Below the pieces are notes generated by a model. That model was not told the DNA's origin, ran no database searches, and saw only the letters and a list, made by a program, of their open reading frames with translations. Below, in pieces: positions 23,180-33,952 of a DNA stretch of 64,000 nt. The stretch lies in NCBI GenBank assembly GCA_023052935.1, contig CM041295.1, forward strand, positions 169,624,366 to 169,688,365, written 5' to 3'. Position 1 is the stretch's first letter. Every line of letters starts with the position of its first letter. This DNA is from Piezodorus guildinii (lineage: Eukaryota > Arthropoda > Insecta > Hemiptera > Pentatomidae). The translations under genes were made by a program, and so were the position numbers.

Positions 23180-25755
23180 TTTATATGAAATGTGATATTT
23201 TCATCAAGTGATGTCTCCTAAAACGTAAGAAGTAAAAGATCAAGATCGGCAGGTTCAAAGGTACATCATCTTCCACTAAACAAAGACCCCGTCGTGATAA
23301 CAATAAGAAATTACCAACACAAGCGAACCCTTCAAGTAAATTTTGAAATATGAACCCCAGCCTGGACCATCATCACAGGAGATGGCAGATTAATCTCCTT
23401 TTATCACAGCGAATCCATTTCAAGTCCTCCATAGTGAAAAAGAAGACATGGAATCTGCCCCTACACCAAGGGAACCACCACCTCCTCCAATATTTGTCAA
23501 ATATATTAAAAATTGTCAACTTCTTTGTGCACAATTTAATAAATTAACCAACCCTGGTAGCTACACATGTCTGAATAGAACTGATGACACTAAAATATCT
23601 CCGGATAAAGCTGAAACCTACAGGAAAGTAGTAAAATATCTGACAGACACCAAAGACGAGTTTGATACTTATCAGCTACGCCAGGAGAGAGAACTGAGGG
23701 TTGTAATAAGAAACTTACATCCTTCGACACCAACTGAAGTTATTAAAGAAGAACTGATGGATATGGGATATAAGGTGCGCCAAGTCACCAACGTTTTTGT
23801 GAAAGATAAAGTTCAACTTCCACTGTTTTTTAATGATCTAGAACCATCGATAGGAGTCGAAAAAATCTACGACTTAAACGACTGTACTACTCCTGTGTTA
23901 GAGTTGAGAAGCCCTATATGAAGAAGGATATAGTCCAATTCATCATTCCAACTCATCATTTACTCCCACTTCCTGCCTATGATTTCCTGCAAGCCACAGC
24001 AATAGTAATCAAGACATTTACATCAGCATATCTCCTTCTAAACACTCCATTTCCAACACCGAATTTGCATCCTTCCTGGATTCCTTAGGAAATCATTTTA
24101 TTCTGGGTGGAGATCTGAACGCCAAGCACCAGCTGTGGGGTTCTAGAACCACGAATTCTCGTGGAAGAAATTTGCTAACTGCTCTGAATTCCCGACATTT
24201 TAACCTCCTACCTCCTGACTCCCCTACCAACTGGAAACAGATCCTAACCGTAATCCATATATCCTCAACTTCTACATCCACAGCGGATTAGGCTCCCTGA
24301 ACTATCCCCTGACCATAGTCCACTGATCCTTAAAGTATCTCTGACTCCTATTCCGAAACCCATTCCGCCATCATTTATCCGAGGCCCTGTCAACTGGAAC
24401 CTCTTCCGCCAAATCCTGACCGATAGTATAGACATCAGTGTGACCCTCAAAACCCCGGATGACCTTGATGATTCCCTCTGCTCCTTTACTACCGCCATTC
24501 AGCAAGCTGTCTGCACTGCCTCCTCTCCTAAGCACTCCAATATAACTCCTCAGCAAAACCGTTTACCTCAACACCCCGCAGACCTCATCCATGCAAAACG
24601 CCGAGCCAGATAGTTATGGCAAAGAACCCGACACCCAAGAGATCGCCGCTCCTATAACTTTTATTGTAGGCAATTAAAGCGGGAGTTGGCGACCTTCCGT
24701 TCCCAGTCCTTTAATTCCTACCTCTCCTCTTTATCAGCTCGTGATAATTCCCTGTGGAATGTGAGCAAAAAGATCCTAAAATACCATTAAGTTTCCCATC
24801 CTCTCCGGCGTGGTGATGACTCCTGGGCTGCGTCTGATGAAGATTAGCCGAGGAATTCGCCACACACCTCTCCAAAGTATTCACTCCTCACCCGAAATCC
24901 AACAGAAATGATACCACAACAGTTCAAGAATTCCTTTTCTCATCAATACATCTTTCCCTACCTCCTAAAGCTATTAATCCATCTGAGGTGAAATATCTTC
25001 TTCAGAAACTGACCCTCCGTAAATCTCCTGGACACGATCTCCTTACCCCCCAGATCCTGCGACAACTCCCCCAGAAAGCCATTATTTGTCTTACATACAT
25101 CTGCATCCTTCGCACCACCTATTTTCCTCTCTTATGGAAACATTCCACAATCATTCTATTCCTTAAACCAGGTAAACCTTCCTGTAACACTTCATCCTAC
25201 AGATCTATTAGTCTACTCCCCATCTTCTCAAAAATCTTCTAAAAGCTCCTTCTAAAACGAATCCTGCATATATTAGAATCTCAAAACCTTCCTTCCCATC
25301 AGTTTAGTTTCCGTCCTCATCATTCCACTGTTCAACAAGGACTCCGAGTTGTAGACCATATTTCCTCAGCCCTCGATTGCAAAGAGTAATGTTCTGGTGC
25401 GTTTCTGGACATAGCGCAAGCTTTTGACCGGGTATGGCACGCAGGATTACTCTTAAAGCTTAAAACGCATTCACCCCAGTCTCTCTACCTCATTCTAAGA
25501 TAATATCTCTCAAACCGCTCCTTTCAAGTTCGCTGTGGTGTAGAATTTTCGAACTTTTATCCCGTTGAGGCTGGTGTTCCTCAGGGCAGCGTCCTGGGAC
25601 CCGTTCTGTATATCCTTTACACCGCTGATATTCCTAATCATCCTGACACCTTTCTGGCAACATTTGCAGACGACACATTTGTCTTATCGAAGACTGGTGT
25701 AATGCTTGGCGCATAAAGGTGAACGAAGCCAAATGCAAACACGTAACCTTCACTC
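23180..25755 (+). mobile_element. Jockey LINE, internally deleted and defective (JkD)
   Basis: ORF1 begins at 23190 as ATG TGA, so the second codon is a stop as in JkE. Gag is readable at 23448-23921 (FVKYIKN... to MKKDIVQ) and is then joined near 23940 to the middle of the endonuclease, losing the zinc knuckles and the ORF1/ORF2 boundary. Endonuclease and RT follow with stops to about 25755. The RT part is very close to JkC on the opposite strand. Confidence 0.87.
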
Positions 25756-25944
25756 TCTCCTGGCGTAGCTGATAAGTATGAAACTCGGCTTTGGTGTATG
25801 TCAGATATTTTACTACTTTCCTGTAGGTTTTAGCACTATCCGGAGATATTTTAGTGTCATTAGTTCTATTCAGACATGAGTAGCTACCAGGGTTAGTTAA
25901 TTTATTAAGTTGTGCACAAAGAAGTTAACATTTTTTAATATAAT
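25756..25944 (-). pseudogene. inverted Jockey Gag fragment
   Basis: Reverse complement encodes the Gag stretch around NRTNDTKISP and YQLRQE. Joined directly to the RT part of JkD (plus strand) at a CTCT overlap, so it is a rearrangement scar rather than a separate insertion. Confidence 0.8.
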
Positions 25945-26136
25945 CACCTTTTCTTGTAACAGTTTAGCTTTTTACAATGGTACAGACAGCTTTTAATCTC
26001 AATTACTATAAATATTTTGTAACTTTTTTTTTTTTTTTTTTTAATAAAGAGAAATTGAACCAAAAAAAAAAATAAAAGAATTGAAGGATAAAAAAAAATT
26101 AAATACAACTGATAAAAACAAGCAGTAACACAACAT
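25945..26136. other. AT-rich stretch with poly(T) and poly(A) runs
   Basis: Poly(T) near 26024-26042 followed by A-rich DNA; no gene. Confidence 0.6.
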
Positions 26137-26385
26137 TCCATGAAGTGTTTTTCTTGGATTCGTACAATTTCTATCCCAACGGCCTTAATAAGACGTGATT
26201 AGACTGAGATCACGTTTGGACGACAGGTTTTTTCTACACTTTTAGGTACACACTTTTGAAGCTGGGTAAGCCTAAGAAAGGCTCAAACTCAAAGTCACAC
26301 CACGCTTGAGAAACAGAACAATCCCATATATCCCAGAATATCCCACCAGAGCCGGGTTCGAACCACAGACTACTTAATACGAAAT
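26137..26385 (-). mobile_element. tRNA-derived SINE, family B, degenerate
   Basis: Box B-like GGTTCGAACC on the reverse strand (near 26344) and worn body markers; the head beyond box B is lost. Confidence 0.65.
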
Positions 26386-26769
26386 TATTTAAAACATGAC
26401 TTCATTTAATCGAAGATTGCCTTTAAGGCTGGAGTTATCGAAACAAACATGGGAAGATAGGTCGCAACGCGTACCTTGAGTCATTCCAGTTTAGTTTACT
26501 ACCGGCCACTTATCATCTCACCAAGTTATTTAATGGGTAATGGCCCATTAATTCTTTGCAATATTAGTTGTCTTCGTTTTATATTGAAGCCATAATTCAT
26601 AAAGCTGCTTTTTCAACAAGTTAATTATTTAATAACAAATTAGAGTATCTTAAAAGAAAAATGATTTTCTGACTAAGATTCCGTTCATCTTTGATTCTTC
26701 CGTATCTCCTTCATAGAAATGGAAGTACGTTTGGAGAGAGATGTTAAGGACACCATTTTATTTCTTCTA
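26386..26769. other. no gene recognised
   Basis: AT-rich DNA with nothing identifiable. Confidence 0.5.
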
Positions 26770-26950
26770 GAAAGCTCATTTACACGATAAGGAGGCTTGC
26801 TGGGCCTCATCATCCAGAAAGTGCAGGCGTGAAGAGGTAGTTATCGCCCGCCTGAGGATAGAACACTGCCGCCTCAATCGTCCGAGCGTCCTCGTTACAG
26901 GAGGGGAATTGTAAAATGTGGCGCGCCACGTTAAGTTTTGTGAATAAAGT
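26770..26950 (+). pseudogene. fossil LINE C-terminus
   Basis: Reads RREEVVIARLRIEHCRLNRP, matching RREEVILARLRIGHTNMTHL of the RNase H-bearing LINE at 52.6 kb. Short and broken. Confidence 0.55.
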
Positions 26951-27900
26951 AAGTAAAGATAGTGATGGGGGCCGTTGTGCTACTCATCATTATACCACCT
27001 TATCTAACACATTCGTCTTCTCTATTAAAATTATTTTCCTATTTCGAATATTAGTTTCATATCATCATTGTTATTTTGTTCGTATTTTTTATTTTATTGA
27101 TTTCGTATTTTCCTTTAAGAAAACGGTAAATAAATTAGCATCCCGGGTATTGACATTTAAACTTTTACACCAATGGCTCCAAGTCTGAAAATTCAACAGC
27201 CTCATCATTTGTAACTAGTGATGCAACTTAAAAATTTAAATTACATACACTATGTTCCATTTATACCGCCGAATTTTATGCACTAGTATCAGCACTCCAA
27301 TTCTGTATACCTTTAACCCATAAATCTATGGTCATATTATCAGATTCTCTAAGCTCCCTACAAGCTTTAAAAGTTACGAATTCAGTCTTATTTTTCGATA
27401 CTCGTAGGCCAGGGGAAGCCCGTCAGCTTCATATGGATTCCGAGCCACATTGGCATTGTCGGCAACGAGCTTGCGGATCGGGCAGCGGATGTAGCGCTGA
27501 CGCTCTCAGGTCGAGGTATCGCCGTCCTCACTCTATCGGAATTAAGTCGACCCCTAAAATTAGAAGTATGGGATAATTGGCAGGTTATGTGGGACGAAAG
27601 CCCCCCTAGCAAACTTAAACAGATCAAGAGAACAGTAAAGCCGTGGTACGGTAGTAACCGTAGGGAGGATGTAGCCTTAGCTCGTCTATGAATTGGTCAC
27701 ACTGCGCTAACTCATTCATACCTCATAACAAAACAGCCACCGCCAAAATGCACCTACTGCAGCTCCAACCTTTCCATAAAGCACATCTTTGAGGAGTGCT
27801 CTCATTATATATTGGGTTGTGTCCCGAAATTTCCGTTTTCAAGGTAAAGGATTTTTATTAAAAATACGATACGAAAACAAGATAATTTTATTCGAAGTAT

Positions 27901-28547
27901 TTACCTTCTTTTTCTACACATTTTTCCCAACGTGACACCAACTTTTTTTATCCCCGAACTGAAAAACTCTGAGCTTTGAAGTAAAACAAAATCTGAAAAC
28001 GCACTTTTCACTTGATCATCATTTTCAAAATGATTTCCTTTTAAGTTGTCTAAATTCCTGAACAAGTGGTAATCTGTTGGAGACAAGTTGGGAGAATATG
28101 GTGGGAGCGGAAGAACTTCGTAGCGAAGTTCTTTCAATTTTTGCACCATATGTTTTGAAACATGGGGTCTTGCTGCCGCTCAGTGAGATGATGAGGTACC
28201 CATGTATCGAGCTTTTTTACTTTCCCAATACACTTTAAAGGTCTGGAAACGGTAGATGCACTTGCATTTAGTTGTGCTGAGAGTCCTTTAACTGTTTGGT
28301 AGGGGTTTCCTTCTACTGTATGTTTTAGGACATCGTTGTCTATTACGGACAGAGGTCTTCCTCGGGGCAAGTTTTCCAAGTCGGTATCCCCAGCTGAAAA
28401 CTTAGCAAACCGACGGCGAACGGACCGTTCATTAACACTCTCTTCCCCAAACGCCTTGCAAATATTTCTAGCGGCCTCAGCTGCTGAATGGCCGAGTTTA
28501 AACTCGTACAAAAATATTACTTGAAAATTGCGTGTTTCCATGTTCAT
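27901..28547 (-). pseudogene. mariner transposase (irritans-like) with internal deletion
   Basis: The N-terminal half (28547-28134) is open: FLYEFKLGHSAAEAARNICK, LENLPRGRPLSVIDNDVL and LDTWVPHHLTERQQ. It is then fused, with a frame change near 28150, to the C-terminal part (28149-27901: MVQKLKELRYEVLPLPPYSP, then NLSPTDYHLF). The deletion removes the segment with the first two catalytic Asp residues; the Asp in PTDYHLF is kept. It cannot catalyse transposition. Confidence 0.9.
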
Positions 28548-28642
28548 ATTTGGAAGTATACTAAAAAGTGGGTAATTGATTGGGAAGCTAATGTTTATAA
28601 TACAAAGGTAGAGGATTAGTAACTGTTTACTTTAAATATGTT

Positions 28643-28928
28643 TGTTTATTTATTTATTTAACGTCACTTTATGCTACTATGGCTAATCGGACTATGCTAC
28701 AGTGGGAGTCCTAAATTTTGCCTATCCAGGTTTTATTAGGATAGGGATCTTTAACGAGTACTTGACATCGCACAGGCTCGGGACCACCTTTTAACGTCCC
28801 CTCCGAAGGACGGCGTAACTAAGGATTTTTTACTCCCATTAAAAAATCCTAGGACCACCTGCGGGATTGAACCCGTGACCTTTAGCATGGGAGGCTGTTA
28901 CGCTAGCCACCCAGCTACAAGTGATCCC
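28643..28928 (-). mobile_element. tRNA-derived SINE, family C, full length
   Basis: The minus strand begins GGGATCACTTGTAGCTGGGT, with box A-like TAGCTGGGTGGCTAGCG, box B-like CGGGTTCAATCCCGC, the body marker CCTTCGGAGGGGAC and an AAAT/AAAC tail. Perfect 14-bp target duplication ACTTTAAATATGTT at 28629-28642 and 28929-28942. Inserted in mariner 2. Confidence 0.93.
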
Positions 28929-29455
28929 ACTTTAAATATGTTAACATTTGGAAGAAAACAACAGAGACCTGCAAAATCCTTTATGTATTTCAGAAACTAT
29001 AAAAACGGACATTTCATGTGAAACAATCCAATAGAAAGTATTATTAGAATAGGCCTGACTTCAAACTTGAGCAGTATTTTGAGAGACGACGAGGCGTCAA
29101 TAGCACTGGTTATAAATTCTTTGAAAGCTCACCAGCTCCTGTCGCAACTATAGGTCTTATATCTGAATTTTTTATTTTTATTTTATTTTTATGTATTATT
29201 CTACTTATCTATTTATACATTTTTTATTCTATATTTCATTTATATATGGTGTTTTTTTTATTGTTTTTTTTTTTTAAATAAATTTATTCGATTTTCACTT
29301 CACTTAGTCGTTATTATAACAGTACTTTTCTTATGATTATTTTCTTTAAGTCAAATAGAACTCCTCTCCCACAAATTTCTTTAATTTAAGTGAATTTATA
29401 GTGCGTTGATGACCTCGGAGTTTTACGCCTTTAAGCATAAACAAACAAACAAACA

Positions 29456-29722
29456 TTTTAATTTTTTTACCTAGTATATAGTATAATTTTTATTTTCGTT
29501 TAATTGTATCTAAGTTAATCGTCGTGTAAAGATGTTTGGGCAATAATAAACATTCGCAGTGTTTTGCCTTAATAAACAAAGTACATGGCATACTTAATTC
29601 ATATGTGTAGGTCTCAATGGAACAATAACATTATATGACTTCTACGTATGCCCACAACACTACAGATGATTGTCATTAAAACATTTAATTATGCCTCATT
29701 TTTTTTCGAGAACATACCTTCC
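29456..29722. other. no gene recognised
   Basis: AT-rich DNA between LINE-R1 and the minisatellite. Confidence 0.5.
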
Positions 29723-30679
29723 AGGACTAAGCTCAACAACTTTACACTTCTAGGACTAAGCTCAACAACTTTACACCTCTAGGACTAAACTCAACAACTT
29801 TACACTTCTAGGACTAAGCTCAACAACTTTACACCTCTAGGACTAAACTCAACAACTTTACACCTCTAGGACTAAGCTCAACAACTTTACACCTCTAGGA
29901 CTAAACTCAACAACTTTACACCTCTAGGCCTAAGCTCAACAACTTTACACCTCTAGGACTAAGCTCAACAACTTTACTCCTCTAGGACTAAGCTCAACAA
30001 CTTTACACCTCTAGGACTAAGCTCAACAACTTTACACCTCTAGGACTAAGCTCAACAACTTTACACCTCTAGGACTAAGCTCAACAACTTTACACCTCTA
30101 GGACTAAGCTCAACAACTTTACACCTCTAGGACTAAGCTCAACAACTTTACACCTCTAGGACTAAGCTCAACAACTTTACACCTCTAGGACTAAGCTCAA
30201 CAACTTTACACCTCTAGGACTAAACTCAACAACTTTACACCTCTAGGCCTAAGCTCAACAACTTTACACCTCTAGGACTAAGCTCAACAACTTTATACCT
30301 CTAGGACTAAACTCAACAACTTTACACCTCTAGGCCTAAGCTCAACAACTTTACACCTCTAGGACTAAGCTCAACAACTTTACTCCTCTAGGACTAAGCT
30401 CAACAACTTTACACCTCTAGGACTAAGCTCAACAACTTTACACCTCTAGGACTAAGCTCAACAACTTTACACCTCTAGGACTAAGCTTAACAACTTTACA
30501 CCTCTAGGACTAAGCTCAACAACTTTACAACTCTAGGACTAAGCTCAACAACTTTACTCCTCTAGGACTAAGCTCAACAACTTTACACCTCTAGGACTAA
30601 GCTCAACAACTTTACACCTCTAGGACTAAGCTCAACAACTTTACACCTCTAGGACTATGCTCAACAACTTTAAACCTCC
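29723..30679. repeat. minisatellite, 33 copies of a 29-bp unit
   Basis: Unit begins AGGACTAAGCTCAACAAC and ends TTTACACCTCT; 957 bp fits 33 whole units. Variant units (TAAACTC, GGCCTAAG, TTTACTCC) recur in the same order in blocks about 406 bp apart, which shows duplication of multi-unit segments. Stops in every frame argue against coding. Confidence 0.97.
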
Positions 30680-30828
30680 ATCAAAGCCAACTCAAAGTTA
30701 TCACCTCAATAATGCTAATAAGGATAGGGTTTAGTTGACCGTTGAGAATATTCGATGGGGAAGATGGTTAAGGGTGCGATCATAAAAAAAAAAAATCATT
30801 AACAAGTAAAACTTATTGTAATAGTGCG

Positions 30829-30864
30829 CCGACGTATCGGCCTACATTGTGGGCCTTCATCAAG
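30829..30864 (-). ncRNA. degenerate hammerhead-like motif
   Basis: Minus strand reads TTGATGA, then GGCC...GGCC pairing, then GATACGTC: the C of CUGAUGA and one A of GAAA are changed, so it is probably inactive. Confidence 0.45.
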
Positions 30865-31387
30865 GCTAAGAGAAATAAGATAACAACCAATGCGATAAGA
30901 AAATTAATAATAAGTTAGATAAATAATATGATAGCAGTAATACAATATTGGAACAAACATAAAAATTAAATTAAATTATAATGATAAGATGACAGTAATA
31001 AAATATGGAAGCAAACATAAAATTAAGATATTATTATTGGAATGAGAATATTAGAAGGCTATAAAGAGAAACTTAGCAAATAATTAAAAGGTTAAAAGAA
31101 GAACAATATGTGAACAACTAAACTTTTAAACAATAATAAAAATTAAAAAGTTTAATTGTACACGTATTGTTCTCCTTTTAACCATTTAGTTATTTCCTCA
31201 GTTTCTCTTAATAGTCATTCTCATTCAATATTCAATATTCAAATATTCTCATTTCAATATTTTATATTTTTGTTATCTTAATTTTATATTTGCTTCCATT
31301 TTTATTACTGTATTTTTAATTCAATTTAATTTTATGCTTGTTTACATGTTGCATTACCGTCATTGTTGCACATAACTTATTATTAAT

Positions 31388-31564
31388 GATGGAGTTTTGT
31401 TGACCGTTGAGAAACTAAATGAGGAAGATGGTTGGGGGTGCGGTCATAAATTAGATACACACATTTAAAATAAGTGCTATTTTAATTATGTGCCGACGTT
31501 TCGGCCTACAATGTGGGCCTTCATCAGGGTTGACTCTGAGACGCTGCCTAAAGGAGGTAAAGAG
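31388..31564. mobile_element. 177-bp PLE-derived insertion with hammerhead-like motif
   Basis: Flanked by a perfect 15-bp duplication TAACTTATTATTAAT (31373-31387, 31565-31579). The internal sequence matches the surrounding palindrome arms (TTGACCGTTGAGAA and GATGGTTGGGGGTGCGGTCA), so one unit has inserted into another of its own family. Confidence 0.8.
31492..31527 (-). ncRNA. hammerhead ribozyme motif, minimal PLE type
   Basis: Minus strand reads CTGATGA (31527-31521), a GGCC/GGCC stem II around a 9-base loop, then GAAACGTC (31502-31495). The conserved CUGANGA and GAAA cores and the GUC cleavage triplet are all present. Stem III is minimal, as in metazoan PLE hammerheads that are thought to act as dimers. 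Activity is not shown. Confidence 0.65.
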
Positions 31565-31770
31565 TAACTTATTATTAATTTTTTAATTGCATTGGTTGTT
31601 ACTTTGTTTCTTTTTGCCCTCATGAAGGCCCACAATGTAGGCACACAATTACAATAAGTACTACTTTTTAATCTGTGTTTTTTTTTGTTGTTTCTTTTGA
31701 TGACCGCACACCCAACCATCTCCCCTCCCCTCTCCCCCCTCCCCCCGCCATCCAATAATACTAATAGGAT

Positions 31771-32340
31771 CCAAGCAAGCTCCGTAATTCTTATTCTCTC
31801 CACTTAAAAAGTATACGTAGGGAAAAATGAATATTTTAGAGGAAATGTACGGATTTAAAAAAAACAAAACAACTTATTTCCTGCAAATCTAATATGATGG
31901 ATAGAGGATAGAGGAAAATAGACATCTCCCGAAAGTGTTGGAAGGTAAAGGTGAGGTTGAGCATGATCTATACAGGTCAGCCACTTCCGGTGTATACCTA
32001 TTTTTTTATATCGCTTGAGAGATTTTTCAATTTCCTATTACTGAGATGGAGAAAATTTCTTCAGAGTATTTTTCCCCTCTCGCTAACAAGAAGGGTATTT
32101 TCTACTGACAGTAATCTATTACCGTTGCCTTGCTTCCATGTCTTGGTGATGGGCCTTTAATGCACACGCTATCCCATTAATGATAACGGATGGCTTCAGT
32201 CTTAGATTATACGCTTGGCCAAAAGTCCCTTTTCCATAAACAATGATATTATGAAAACTACTAAAGTCGATAGCAAATAAAAGTTTATTTTATTGAGTTG
32301 ATTCTTTTAATTTGACTAACAAAGATTTATAATAAATATT
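31771..32340. other. no gene recognised
   Basis: A weak 69-residue frame at 31951-32160 has no recognisable features. Confidence 0.5.
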
Positions 32341-32349
32341 TAGGACCAG

Positions 32350-32910
32350 TATAACGATTTTTTTTTTCGAATGTGGGAGTTTAAGGTCAACAAGAATTTA
32401 AGGTCTTCTGAGTCGAAATAACCAGTCACCTCAAAAACGAAAAGTCTTAAAAACTGAATATTCATAGTTAAGACAACTATACGCCCGAAATGTTAAACCA
32501 ACGTTTTCACCCAAATTGGCTGTCCGGAAGTTCTACTATATACGGTATACTTTGAACTTTTTTTAGATTTTCTCAAAGACGGCTTTGACGGCTTTTGATT
32601 AAACTCCATATAATAATAATAATAATAGGCTTACCGAACCCGCAGGTTCGATGCCGATGCCACCGAATTCCGCCTACACAGACTCGTCTAATGTTCACCG
32701 TTCAAGCCCAAGCCCCCGAGATCAGTCCCAACGCAATCCTCCCATCGACGCTTCGGCCTATGTAATAGGTTTTATTCTGATTGAAATAGTCACTCGGAGG
32801 CTTAAATGATGATATTTTAAATTTTCTTCATATATGTAATTTCCAGTAATTACAAAGTATTCATATACAGTTTCGAAACCAGCTAAAGGAGAAAAGAGTA
32901 AATATATTTT
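32350..32910 (+). repeat. dispersed repeat X, copy 1, split by an RTE fragment
   Basis: Shares the blocks TTTTCTCAAAGACGGC, TTTGATTAAACTCC and, after the insert at 32612-32775, GGCTTAAATGATGATATTTT with the copies at 51.7 and 63 kb. Family unknown. Confidence 0.65.
32612..32775 (-). pseudogene. RTE LINE 3'-end fragment
   Basis: Reverse complement matches 60340-60475 of the RTE copy almost base for base (GGGGGCTTGGGCTTGA, GGTTCGGTAAGCCTATTATT), ending in the same TTA-type simple repeat. A heavily 5'-truncated insertion. Confidence 0.88.
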
Positions 32911-33078
32911 TTAGATAATTTTTCTGAACACAATAATAGTAATATAGATGTATAATATACCGTTGTATATAGCTATATTGTTTAATCTTAATCATATGTG
33001 AAAACGAAAGTGAAAAAAAAACTTTTATTTAAATATAACTTCAAAAATTTTAAATTTGAGTTTATTAAATAGTTCTTG

Positions 33079-33380
33079 GAGGAAGCGGCTTGGACTAGTC
33101 TACTGTTCTCCGAATCCTGGGTTCGAATCCTGTCTGTTGCAGAATAGTATTTATTCTGTTAATTCAGTCGGGCGGCAACCCTAGGGTACGGAGACATTCC
33201 TTAAGCAGACCCAGCCTCTATACAGTGGGTACCCAAAAAATTGGAGAAAACCTGGCGGCTGTGCGTGATCACGGCCTAATCACTGCATTGCACGGCCGTT
33301 GGCATAGAAATAGTACGAATCTCTATATGTGCTGAGTCCAAGTCCCTTCATGGGTTGTAGTGGTACAGTTTTTTTTTTTA
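33079..33380 (+). mobile_element. tRNA-derived SINE, family B
   Basis: Head GGAGGAAGCGGCTTGGACTA with the box A region shortened, box B GGGTTCGAATCC (from 33119), body GTGGGTACCCAAAA and tail ATGGGTTGTAGTGGTACAG plus poly(T). Confidence 0.82.
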
Positions 33381-33385
33381 TTGTT

Positions 33386-33950
33386 CTTGAATTGATTTTA
33401 ACAAGAGAGTTAAGTGAAAGTCATGTTTTCTCGCACTTAATTTTGCACATTTAATTATGACCTGTAGCATTGTTAGCAATCCAAACGCAATTGCAGGTAT
33501 TGTTCTCTTGGACCCACTGACTTACGACGATATTACCACACGATATAAACTAAGATGATTTTTCAGGACTTGTAGTAGCACTCTGACTAAATAGCTTAGG
33601 TATTAATAAAATAGTTTTTTATAATACTACGTAGAGTTTATGATTAGCCAATTGCCAAGAGGAAAACTAGCATATTACTCTAACGCGTCACTACTGGCTT
33701 CTAAACAAACTGCATAATTTAAAATGAAATCCAAAGTCTAAGCCGGAATGTAAATTTGTAAGTTAGTTATTCAGTCCATGTCTTGTTTCGAAGAAATTAG
33801 CTTTCCTATGTAAATGCAAATATACGTTCTAATTCAGCGTAAAAAGTGGCACTAGCGACGAGAAGTTTGAATACGGAAGGAGGTCCAATAATTTCATATA
33901 GTTCCTATTGCTCTATTTTCTTTATAGGATCCTTCAAACATTTTTTCTTG
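33386..33950. other. no gene recognised
   Basis: AT-rich DNA with nothing identifiable. Confidence 0.5.
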
Positions 33951-33952
33951 CT

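Larger units (their letters stand above)
27812..29031 (-). mobile_element. mariner DNA transposon 2, internally deleted
   Basis: Bounded by TA (27810-27811, 29032-29033); the inverted ends are TTGGGTTGTGTCCCGAAAT and, on the other strand, TTGGATTGTTTCACATGAAA. Without the SINE and one copy of its target duplication, only about 920 bp remain, shorter than a full mariner. Confidence 0.92.
27150..29455 (+). mobile_element. RNase H-bearing LINE, 3' part (LINE-R1), split by mariner 2
   Basis: The RNase H part begins FYTNGSKSENSTASSF (the first catalytic Asp of the usual YTDGS is Asn). TAEFYAL and SDSLSSLQAL follow, then, after a shift near 27400, WIPSHIGIVGNELADRAAD and the end region KQPPPKCTYCSSNLSIKHIF up to 27809. 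The frame resumes after the mariner (LRDDEASIALVINSLKAHQL, about 29080-29140), so the insertion is precise. The 3' UTR ends near 29455 with GTTTTACGCC and AAAC repeats, like LINE-R2 at 52265. Confidence 0.8.
30726..31753. mobile_element. palindromic PLE-derived element with nested copy
   Basis: Left arm (about 30726-31140) and right arm (about 31140-31753) are inverted copies, the right one interrupted by the insert at 31388-31564. The arms carry the GAAGGCCCACAATGTAGGC segment of a hammerhead-like motif. The whole is flanked by imperfect direct repeats AATAATGCTAATAAGGAT (30708-30725) and AATAATACTAATAGGAT (31754-31770). No coding sequence. Confidence 0.72.

Noticed and set aside
29723..30679. 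CRISPR-like array of regular 29-bp repeats
   Set aside because: The repeats are directly tandem with no spacers, and the surroundings are eukaryotic; it is a minisatellite.
31486..31867. Two minus-strand frames of 68 and 105 residues
   Set aside because: They lie over the PLE-derived palindrome and its C/T-rich run; no recognisable domain.
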